Assembly (NCBI GenBank): GCA_023406965.1
Contig: JAEXTI010000348.1
Location: forward strand, 1 to 7,540
DNA: 7,540 nt
Direction of reading: 5' to 3'
Source: Chloroflexota bacterium
GTDB lineage: Bacteria > Chloroflexota > Anaerolineae > Anaerolineales > Anaerolineaceae
Part shown: one piece after another, positions 1-4,642 of the stretch
Layout of the letters: every line of letters starts with the position of its first letter
How positions within the stretch are numbered: the stretch's first letter is position 1
Program-made: the position numbers and the translations under genes
Notes under the pieces: generated by a model
Database searches by the model: none
Seen by the model: only the letters and a program-made list of their open reading frames with translations
Told to the model about the DNA's origin: nothing

Positions 1-11
1 AGGTTGTTTAA

Positions 12-212
12 TTACCTTTTTAGTTTTGCCCATTGCAGATATACCTCTTCCTCGCTTTGGTCAGACTTCATGATGCCCAACCCAATAGCAAGGCCAATGA
101 CTGCGTTTAGCTGCTGCCAGCGTTCATTGAGAGAAGCCCCCTGTAATTCATGCCGCTCAATCTCAGCAACAGCCCGCCAGCGATCTCGGTATGCTATCAT
201 TTCTTCGTTCAT
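12..212 (-). CDS. Small conserved-looking protein of unknown function (66 aa)
   Basis: I do not recognise the family. From the ATG at 212 the product has 66 residues, is charged and probably helical, and has no signal peptide or clear membrane segment. A short apolar stretch (AVIGLAIGLGIM, about residues 37-48) is followed by an acidic segment and a basic end (WAKLKR). A longer reading from 260 adds 16 residues, but those codons cover a perfect extended -10 box (TGATATAAT, 219-227 region), so the ATG at 212 is the better start. There is no SD sequence, and the -10 lies only 7 bases from the ATG, so the mRNA is probably leaderless. It lies downstream of the MerR gene on the same strand with its own promoter. 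No functional link to arsenic is visible. Confidence 0.6.
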   Translation of the reverse strand: MNEEMIAYRDRWRAVAEIERHELQGASLNERWQQLNAVIGLAIGLGIMKSDQSEEEVYLQWAKLKR

Positions 213-219
213 AACTATG

Positions 220-249
220 ATTATATCAGTGACTATTCTGCTGAAGGAA
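220..249 (-). promoter_or_regulatory. Extended -10 promoter for the 66-aa gene
   Basis: On the minus strand TATAAT occupies 225-220, preceded by TG one base upstream (extended -10). A weak -35 candidate, TTCCTT (249-244), lies 18 bp upstream. The predicted transcript start falls on or next to the ATG at 212, which predicts a leaderless mRNA. Confidence 0.5.
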
Positions 250-288
250 GCCCCTGACATTGCAACTGTTTTCTTTCGGGTTGGGGAT

Positions 289-324
289 CAGGGCTTCTCC
301 GTTTTCAGATTCGGGGAAGCCCTG
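289..324 (-). terminator. Hairpin just after the MerR-family gene, possible terminator
   Basis: Arms 289-301 and 312-324 pair over 13 positions with one G-T wobble, around a 10-base loop. The hairpin starts 6 bases past the MerR stop codon. No T-run follows on the minus strand, while TTTT follows on the plus strand, so it is not a canonical intrinsic terminator for the MerR gene. It may stabilise the 3' end or work imperfectly. Confidence 0.4.
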
Positions 325-330
325 TTTTCA

Positions 331-1170
331 TCAGGCTTTTTCTACCGGGAACTGGATTTCAGCGGTGAAATCGCCGCTTTGCGGTGAACCGTAGTAGATT
401 TCGCGAGCCGGGCCGATGATTCGGTAGCCATTTTCATCGATCCATCGGGCAATGGCATGGTAGGCGGGAGTGAGTCCGTTCGGCTTTTGATAAAAATCCT
501 CACTGACAACGGTGCTGGCGACGGTTGGAGCGCCGCTTAAGGTGCGCAAAATCATGGGCGGTACAGGTTGGGCTGCCTGCGCGGCAACGGCGTCCACGAC
601 CACAAAGGCGCACTCTGTGTCGATGTTTTCACTTGTGTAGGCCTCGTTGTAGTATATGGTGAGTGTGGGTCCAAAAGGCAAGCGGTTGGAGACCAGCCAT
701 TGGCCAATTTGTTGGAACATTGCTCCGCAGCGCGCGGGCATCTGATCGACGGTTGGGACGATTTCGCGGATCGCAGCAATGGTAAGCGGTTCCACGGATT
801 TGAGAATGACTTCGTAGTCAGGCATAGATTCCTCCAGGTCAAGATACTTCAAACGGTGGTTGATTTGTTCCTGGCGAGCCTGAGCGCTCAGTATCTCCCG
901 TTCTGCGAGGACGAGCTGAGTTTTTAGCATTCCGCGGATCTCATCGTTGGAGAGCTTTTCCTGGAGGATGCGCGCGATTTCATCCAAGGAAAAGCCACTT
1001 TCTTTGAGCGCCAGAATGCGCGTCAACGTTTTGAGTTGCCTGGCGGCATAATAGCGATAACCCGTGAAGGTGTCTACCTGCTCAGGCTTGAGCAGGCCAA
1101 GCGCATCATAATGCCGCAGGGTCTCGATGGTCACTCTTGCAATTCGGGAGAACTCACCAATTCGGAACAT
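331..1170 (-). CDS. MerR-family transcriptional regulator with GyrI-like effector-binding domain
   Basis: A 279-residue activator/repressor of the BmrR type. Residues 1-70 form the MerR winged helix (MFRIGEFSRIARVTIETLR, then HYDALGLLKP and the GYRYY signature near 37-41). Residues about 75-115 are a charged dimerisation coiled coil. Residues about 118-279 match a GyrI-like/BmrR C-terminal ligand pocket, including the late acidic segment around AREIYY (255-260) that usually contacts cationic or aromatic ligands. It lacks the cysteine pattern of metal-sensing MerR proteins (only C148 and C187), so an organic ligand is more likely than a metal. The ATG at 1170 sits 6 bases after the -10 of a MerR-type promoter, so the mRNA is probably leaderless and the gene autoregulated. 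It is divergent from the DsrE-like gene; whether it controls that gene is unknown. Confidence 0.9.
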   Translation of the reverse strand: MFRIGEFSRIARVTIETLRHYDALGLLKPEQVDTFTGYRYYAARQLKTLTRILALKESGFSLDEIARILQEKLSNDEIRGMLKTQLVLAEREILSAQARQEQINHRLKYLDLEESMPDYEVILKSVEPLTIAAIREIVPTVDQMPARCGAMFQQIGQWLVSNRLPFGPTLTIYYNEAYTSENIDTECAFVVVDAVAAQAAQPVPPMILRTLSGAPTVASTVVSEDFYQKPNGLTPAYHAIARWIDENGYRIIGPAREIYYGSPQSGDFTAEIQFPVEKA

Positions 1171-1176
1171 ACCTGG

Positions 1177-1207
1177 AGTTTACAACCTCGGGTAACACGA
1201 GAGTCAA
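1177..1207 (-). promoter_or_regulatory. MerR-type promoter/operator with 19-bp spacer
   Basis: On the minus strand -35 TTGACT (1207-1202) and -10 TAAACT (1182-1177) are separated by 19 bp, the over-long spacer typical of MerR-activated promoters. Inside the spacer is a 15-bp dyad, 1187-1201 (plus strand CTCGGGTAACACGAG), with one mismatched pair. This points to binding and autoregulation by the adjacent MerR protein. The -10 is so close to the ATG at 1170 that transcription should start at or beside it. Confidence 0.8.
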
Positions 1208-1263
1208 GTGGGGAATCTTGGCCGCGATCTATTGGATTATACAGGAGGATAGCGGAGTGACAT

Positions 1264-1269
1264 TATAAT
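1264..1269 (+). promoter_or_regulatory. Candidate -10 box upstream of the DsrE-like gene
   Basis: A perfect TATAAT, about 65 bases before the ATG at 1335. I find no convincing -35 at 16-18 bp (the bases there read ACAGGA or similar), so it is only a candidate. The rest of the 1208-1334 gap holds an AGGAGG at 1242-1247 with no useful start after it, and nothing else I can name. Confidence 0.3.
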
Positions 1270-1334
1270 GGGTTGAAGTTGGCACCATTTACGTGGACGC
1301 CAGTTAACAATCATCAGAACAGGTGCTTAATCAA

Positions 1335-1676
1335 ATGGATGACAATACCGTTCTTGTTTTTACCCGCTACGGCATGGGAGATGCGCCCGAGGCGCTGCGT
1401 TTGAATTTGGCAGTAAAGTTCTTGACGCTCATTCATGAGAGCGGCGTGCTGCCTTCCAAGATCTTGCTTTACACCGAGGGTGTTAAACTGGCTTGCCAGG
1501 GCTCGCCGGCAAGTATCTTGTTGAAAGAAATGGAGACGGCGAGCGTTGAGTTGGTGCTGTGTAAGACCTGCCTGGATTATTTTGGTTTGACTGAGCAGGT
1601 TGAGGCAGGCGTTGTCGGTGGCATGCCGGACATCATTGAGGCGATGCGCGCTGCGCCAAAGGTGATTTCTTTGTGA
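1335..1676 (+). CDS. DsrE family protein, YedF C-terminal-like (113 aa)
   Basis: A single-domain DsrE-fold protein. It resembles the C-terminal half of YedF, the putative selenium/sulfur-relay protein, but lacks the TusA-like N-terminal half. Visible family features are the opening strand with a Gly-rich turn (VLVFTRYGMGDAPEALR, residues 7-22), an EGVKLAC-x-GS segment (48-57), the conserved CKTCLDYFGL (76-85, C76 and C79) and a closing GGMPDIIEAM (95-104). C54 is a third cysteine. I prefer the ATG at 1335 because AGGTG at 1321-1325 is a well-spaced SD (9 bases); a GTG at 1323 overlaps that SD. The gene is followed by the arsR1 promoter, with no terminator seen in 1677-1746. A role in sulfane-sulfur or thiol handling is inferred from the family, not shown. 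Confidence 0.82.
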   Translation: MDDNTVLVFTRYGMGDAPEALRLNLAVKFLTLIHESGVLPSKILLYTEGVKLACQGSPASILLKEMETASVELVLCKTCLDYFGLTEQVEAGVVGGMPDIIEAMRAAPKVISL

Positions 1677-1746
1677 GGCCATGACAGGGATAATCCAGTG
1701 ATACTTTCTTTGGCCAGGAAGTTATTGTAAGACTTCATTAATTTCC

Positions 1747-1775
1747 TTGACAATTTGCTTCTTTTATCGTAAAAT
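1747..1775 (+). promoter_or_regulatory. arsR1 promoter
   Basis: Consensus -35 TTGACA (1747-1752), 17-bp spacer, -10 TAAAAT (1770-1775). The -10 lies inside the operator dyad at 1765-1782, so repressor binding would block polymerase directly. The predicted start is near 1782, leaving a leader of about 14 bases with only a weak purine-rich ribosome site. Confidence 0.8.
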
Positions 1776-1782
1776 AACGATA
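1765..1782 (+). promoter_or_regulatory. Type A ArsR operator, copy 1
   Basis: A perfect inverted repeat TATCGT-N6-ACGATA with AT-only spacer AAAATA. It overlaps the -10 of the arsR1 promoter. The same 18-bp pattern recurs before arsM at 2194-2211, which supports a shared repressor, most simply ArsR1. Confidence 0.8.
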
Positions 1783-1795
1783 TAGAGAAAATAAG

Positions 1796-2149
1796 ATGAC
1801 CAAAGACTTACCCCTCCTTCAAGAATTGACTCGCGATGAAATTCGCCTATCTGCCATGCTCAAAGCTTTGGGGAATCCGGTTCGCTTTCGCATCATGCAG
1901 TATTTGGCAGATAAGCAAATGTGCATCACGGGCGACATTGTAGAATTTACTACCCTGGCACAGTCCACCGTCAGCCAGCATCTCAAAGTCCTTCGAGAAG
2001 CAGGGCTGATTGAGGGTGAAGTGGAAGGACCGGCGACCTGCTACTGCATTAGCATGAAAGGAGTCCAGTTCCTCAAGTCCCAGGTAGATCGATGGCTTCC
2101 GAACTGTTGTTCCGACGAGCCGAATGGCTCATCTTCTAATGGCTGCTAA
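1796..2149 (+). CDS. arsR: ArsR-family As(III)-responsive repressor, ArsR1
   Basis: A 117-residue winged-helix repressor. The core runs from LKALGNPVRFRIMQYL (22-37) through the recognition helix AQSTVSQHLKVLREAGLI (about 55-72) to the wing around EGEVEGPATCYCIS (73-86). It lacks the ELCVCDL box of E. coli-type ArsR. Instead it has C43, C82 and C84, plus a C-terminal CC pair (C104-C105) and a terminal C117. C-terminal vicinal cysteine pairs form the As(III) site in the Acidithiobacillus-type ArsR, so a similar site is likely here; which three thiols bind is not visible. It is preceded by a TTGACA/TAAAAT promoter overlapped by a dyad, so autorepression is expected. It lies 82 bases before arsM, which has a second copy of the dyad. 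Confidence 0.92.
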   Translation: MTKDLPLLQELTRDEIRLSAMLKALGNPVRFRIMQYLADKQMCITGDIVEFTTLAQSTVSQHLKVLREAGLIEGEVEGPATCYCISMKGVQFLKSQVDRWLPNCCSDEPNGSSSNGC

Positions 2150-2193
2150 CGCTCAAAAATAATATAAGCAGCAAATTTTTTTTTGCGCAGAAA

Positions 2194-2211
2194 TATCGTA
2201 AAAATACGATA
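2194..2211 (+). promoter_or_regulatory. Type A ArsR operator, copy 2, before arsM
   Basis: A perfect inverted repeat TATCGT-N6-ACGATA (spacer AAAAAT), identical in arms and spacing to the copy at 1765-1782. It ends 20 bases before the arsM ATG. By analogy with copy 1 the -10 would be TAAAAA at 2199-2204, giving a leader of about 20 bases. I see no good -35; the region upstream is a run of nine T (2176-2184). The operator suggests arsM has its own ArsR1-controlled promoter in addition to any read-through from arsR1. Confidence 0.75.
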
Positions 2212-2231
2212 AAATATTCAGGAGGTATCTA

Positions 2232-3779
2232 ATGGCCATGACAGAAGCTTCATCAGAGTATTTCGAGCAGATTGCTGGTAGTTGGGATCAACTCAGCGCC
2301 GGTTATTTCGGTAAACCGGTTCGCGATGCCGCCATTGCAAAAGCTTATCTACGTCCCGAGATGGCGGTCGCGGATATCGGTTCGGGAACCGGCTTTGTCG
2401 CAGCCGGGTTAGCTCCGTTAGTTAAACGGGTGTATGTGGTGGACGGTTCAGCCGCGATGCTGGAGGTAGCAAAAAAGAACCTGGCTCCGTTCGACAATGT
2501 TGAATTCCATGAGGCGGATGGATCCAACCTGCCCTTCCCGGACGAGGGTTTGGATGCGATCTTCGCCAATATGTACCTGCACCACATGACCAACCCTCTC
2601 GTGGCGATCCGCGAGATGGTACGCGTGCTGCGTCCAGGTGGTAGGCTTGTCATTACCGACATGGATACCCACTCGTATACCTGGTTGAAAGAAGAAATGG
2701 CGGATGTCTGGCAGGGCTTTGAGCGGGATGATATTCGTTCCTGGTTCGCAGAAGCGGGGCTGGTCAATGTGATCGTGGACTGCACCGGGCAGTCGTGCTG
2801 CGCAGAATCTTCTAATCCTATGGTATCCGACGAACAGGGTCGGGAAGCGAAAATCAGCGTATTTGTCGCCACCGGCACGCGCCGGATGGAAATGCGTGAG
2901 GCGGTGCGAGAAAACTATGCATCAATCGCCCAATCGGGATCCTGTGGGTGCAGTGGCACGACTTCCGAAACAACGAGCAATTGCTGCAATTCTAGCCCTA
3001 GCAGCAGTTCTAGTTGCTGCGGTGGAAGCGAGGGTGGCGGAAGCTGTTGTTCTGGAACGAACTATGAGGATGTTTCTTTCGCGACTGGTTATACGCCTGT
3101 GGAACTTTCTGCCGCTCCGAAAGAGGCGGCTGAGATCTCACTGGGCTGCGGCAACCCGTTGGCGTTGGCCAGACTGAAACCAGGGGAAGTCGTGCTGGAT
3201 ATTGGCAGCGGTGGCGGGCTGGATTCCTTCCTGGCCGCCAGTAAGGTGGGTCCAACCGGTCGGGTGATCGGGGTGGACATGACTCCAGCCATGCTGGAAC
3301 GGGCGCGAGCTTCTGCTGAACGGAATAACATAACCAACGTCGAGTTCCGTCAGGGTTATGCTGAGCAAATGCCCGTCGCGGACGGTGAGGTGGATGTGAT
3401 CATTTCCAACTGCGTGATCAATCTGACAGAAGATAAGGGGCATGTCTTCCGCGAAGCCTTCCGAGTGCTCAAGCCTGGGGGTCGGCTGGAGGTCAGTGAT
3501 GTGGTCACCTCTGGGCCGGTTCCGCTCGAACTGCGCGAGAGCACCGAGGGCTGGGCGGAATGCGTGACCGGGGCGCTGCCAGAGCAGGAATATCTCGACT
3601 TGATTGCTCAGGCGGGTTTTCAGAATGTTACCACTCGCCGCAGCGTCAGCACCGGTGAGATCGCGGGAGTCGCGGTTTACAGTGTGATTGCTTCTGCCCA
3701 AAAGCCCAGTCCGTATCAGGAAAAGACATCTGTATTAAGCAATTTCCGGCAGAAAAGCCAGGGAAGCTGCTGCGGATAA
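2232..3779 (+). CDS. arsM: Arsenite methyltransferase ArsM with an extra N-terminal SAM-methyltransferase domain
   Basis: A 515-residue cytoplasmic enzyme, clearly longer than usual ArsM (about 260-400). The C-terminal part (about 220-490) is a canonical ArsM, which transfers methyl groups from SAM to As(III). It shows [14 protein letters not shown] at its start, SLGCGNP (C306), SAM motif [10 protein letters not shown] (321-330), D349, IISNCVINL (C394) and WAECVTGAL (C444), so all three conserved As-binding cysteines are present. The N-terminal part (1-215) is a second complete class I methyltransferase with [10 protein letters not shown] (46-55), D71, YLHH (115-118), [11 protein letters not shown] (133-143) and a CTGQSCC tail (184-190). 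A linker (238-273) carries CGC and three CC pairs, and the protein ends GSCCG. AGGAGG at 2220-2225 is 6 bases from the ATG at 2232. No frameshift or stop separates the two domains. The substrate of the N-terminal domain is unknown. Confidence 0.93.
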   Translation: MAMTEASSEYFEQIAGSWDQLSAGYFGKPVRDAAIAKAYLRPEMAVADIGSGTGFVAAGLAPLVKRVYVVDGSAAMLEVAKKNLAPFDNVEFHEADGSNLPFPDEGLDAIFANMYLHHMTNPLVAIREMVRVLRPGGRLVITDMDTHSYTWLKEEMADVWQGFERDDIRSWFAEAGLVNVIVDCTGQSCCAESSNPMVSDEQGREAKISVFVATGTRRMEMREAVRENYASIAQSGSCGCSGTTSETTSNCCNSSPSSSSSCCGGSEGGGSCCSGTNYEDVSFATGYTPVELSAAPKEAAEISLGCGNPLALARLKPGEVVLDIGSGGGLDSFLAASKVGPTGRVIGVDMTPAMLERARASAERNNITNVEFRQGYAEQMPVADGEVDVIISNCVINLTEDKGHVFREAFRVLKPGGRLEVSDVVTSGPVPLELRESTEGWAECVTGALPEQEYLDLIAQAGFQNVTTRRSVSTGEIAGVAVYSVIASAQKPSPYQEKTSVLSNFRQKSQGSCCG

Positions 3780-3798
3780 ACTCTCAAACCTTCCTAAA

Positions 3799-3839
3799 AA
3801 AGAACATCTGTCACCCAAGCTGGATGACAGATGTTCTTT
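3799..3839 (+). terminator. Strong hairpin terminator after arsM
   Basis: Arms 3799-3813 and 3825-3839 pair perfectly over 15 bp. Inside, CCA/TGG can extend the stem across one mismatch, leaving a 3-base loop. It starts 20 bases past the arsM stop. The T-run on the plus side is short (TTCTTTA); on the opposite strand the hairpin is followed by six T, so it may work in both directions. It separates the arsM module from the arsR2 module. Confidence 0.8.
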
Positions 3840-3860
3840 ATCCCAGTCGCAGCGGCGTAG

Positions 3861-3891
3861 TATCATATCATTCAAGATTATGAATATGATA
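3861..3891 (+). promoter_or_regulatory. Type B operator, copy 1, over the arsR2 start
   Basis: The core ATTC-N8-GAAT lies at 3870-3885 within a longer ATATCATTC-N8-GAATAT, flanked by outer arms TATCATAT (3861-3868) and ATATGATA (3884-3891). It covers the arsR2 ATG (3880). A -10-like TATCAT at 3866-3871 lies 8 bases before the ATG, suggesting a leaderless transcript; I see no clear -35. The same core recurs at 4279-4294 and 4610-4625. Confidence 0.7.
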
Positions 3892-4245
3892 AGCGACCCG
3901 ACGATTGAAATTCAACCCTATGAGGCCCAGACGCAATTGTTGAAGGCTCTCACGCATCCAGCGCGCCTGGCCATCCTCGACCTGCTTCGAGACGGAGAAC
4001 ACTGCGTTTGCCACATGGAAGCGCACCTAGGCTACCGGCAGGCGTATATTTCACAGCAGCTCATGGTTCTGCGAGAAGCGGGCCTGATCCAGGACAGGCG
4101 CGACGGTTGGAATGTGTTTTACCGGGTAGCTGAGCCGCGAATTTATGCGGTGCTGACAGCGGTGGAAGCCTTGGTGGGCCCTGTTGAACATTCTGCAAAG
4201 CCTGCGACTGCATGCCCCTGTCCAAAGTGCAGCGGATCGGCCTGA
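3880..4245 (+). CDS. arsR: ArsR-family repressor, ArsR2
   Basis: A 121-residue winged-helix repressor of a different subtype from ArsR1. It has LKALTHPARLAILDLLRDGE (21-40), then HCVCHM (41-46; C42 and C44 sit where the As(III)-binding ELCVCDL box lies in classical ArsR), recognition helix RQAYISQQLMVLREAGLI (53-70), wing around DRRDGWNVFYRV (72-83), and a C-terminal CPCPKC (C112, C114, C117). Either or both cysteine sets could sense the inducer. The ATG at 3880 has no SD sequence, and an ATG two codons later is possible. The operator dyad covers the start, so tight autorepression is likely. Its dyad recurs before the thioredoxin-like and permease genes, which marks this as the head of that module. 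Trivalent arsenicals, possibly methylated, are the inferred inducers. Confidence 0.9.
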   Translation: MNMISDPTIEIQPYEAQTQLLKALTHPARLAILDLLRDGEHCVCHMEAHLGYRQAYISQQLMVLREAGLIQDRRDGWNVFYRVAEPRIYAVLTAVEALVGPVEHSAKPATACPCPKCSGSA

Positions 4246-4277
4246 ACCGACCAGATGTCTCTTTTTTTGTTGCAGAA

Positions 4278-4295
4278 TATTCTGAATTTTGAATA
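4278..4295 (+). promoter_or_regulatory. Type B operator, copy 2, before the thioredoxin-like gene
   Basis: TATTC-N8-GAATA, an 18-bp inverted repeat sharing the ATTC-N8-GAAT core of the sites at arsR2 and the permease gene. It ends 18 bases before the ATG at 4314. Possible promoter elements around it (TTGCAG at 4270-4275 and TACTTT at 4294-4299, 18-bp spacer) are poor matches. A T-run at 4262-4268 follows the arsR2 stop, but I see no good terminator stem there. Confidence 0.65.
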
Positions 4296-4313
4296 CTTTT
4301 TTGGAGGCTCAAC

Positions 4314-4556
4314 ATGATGGTTATCAAAATCTTAGGCGGCGGCTGCGCCAACTGTAAACGGCTGGAACAGATGACCCGCGACGTGGTCACAACCTTGGGA
4401 CTGGAAGCCGAGTTTGTGAAGGTGACGGATCATGAAGAAATCATGAAGTACCCGATTCTGACCACGCCGGGATTGGTACTAAATGAAAAGCTAGTGTCGG
4501 CTGGGCGCATCCCCAGTAAGACCGAAATCGAGGGTTGGCTGAAACAAGCCAGCTAA
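4314..4556 (+). CDS. Small thioredoxin-like redox-active disulfide protein
   Basis: An 80-residue thioredoxin-fold protein of the small archaeal/bacterial type (MTH895-like, redox-active disulfide protein 2). It has beta strand VIKILGGG (3-10), active-site CANC (C11, C14), the acidic middle [14 protein letters not shown] (33-46), the cis-proline segment TTPGLV (P52) and the strand-turn [10 protein letters not shown] (60-69). It is cytoplasmic, with no signal peptide. GGAGG at 4303-4307 serves the ATG at 4314 (6 bases) or the next codon, ATG 4317 (9 bases). It lies between arsR2 and the permease gene, has its own type B operator and its own terminator. This family is often found beside ArsP-type permease genes. 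A role in keeping arsenicals or the permease cysteines reduced is an inference. Confidence 0.9.
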   Translation: MMVIKILGGGCANCKRLEQMTRDVVTTLGLEAEFVKVTDHEEIMKYPILTTPGLVLNEKLVSAGRIPSKTEIEGWLKQAS

Positions 4557-4564
4557 GGATCTAC

Positions 4565-4598
4565 GCCTGATGGTATTTTTGCCATCAGGCATCTTTTT
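4565..4598 (+). terminator. Intrinsic terminator after the thioredoxin-like gene
   Basis: Arms GCCTGATGG (4565-4573) and CCATCAGGC (4582-4590) pair perfectly over 9 bp with an 8-base loop, followed by ATCTTTTT. It begins 8 bases past the stop codon. It implies that the permease gene is mainly transcribed from its own promoter. Confidence 0.88.
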
Positions 4599-4601
4599 GC
4601 A

Positions 4602-4630
4602 TTTATATCATTCGTGTTTTTGAATATAAA
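4602..4630 (+). promoter_or_regulatory. Permease promoter with type B operator, copy 3
   Basis: -35 TTTATA (4602-4607), 17-bp spacer, -10 TATAAA (4625-4630). The operator core ATTC-N8-GAAT (4610-4625) fills the spacer, with the extended form ATATCATTC-N8-GAATAT (4605-4627) shared with the arsR2 site. Outer arms TTTATAT and ATATAAA (4602-4608, 4624-4630) also pair. The start of transcription should fall near 4637, only about 6 bases before the ATG at 4643. Confidence 0.7.
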
Positions 4631-4642
4631 AGTGTGTCCAAT

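Noticed and set aside
1314..1682. Open frame on the minus strand opposite the DsrE-like gene
   Set aside because: The plus-strand product matches the DsrE/YedF pattern with its conserved CKTC motif and a good SD sequence; the minus frame has no recognisable domain.
2171..2186. GCAAA-T6-TTTGC hairpin between arsR1 and arsM as a terminator
   Set aside because: A 5-bp AT-rich stem within a run of nine T is too weak; it is better read as AT-rich promoter DNA upstream of the operator.
4237..4268. Possible terminator after arsR2 (short stem TCGG/CCGA then seven T)
   Set aside because: The stem is only 4 bp, overlaps the stop codon region and is 11 bases from the T-run, so it does not qualify.
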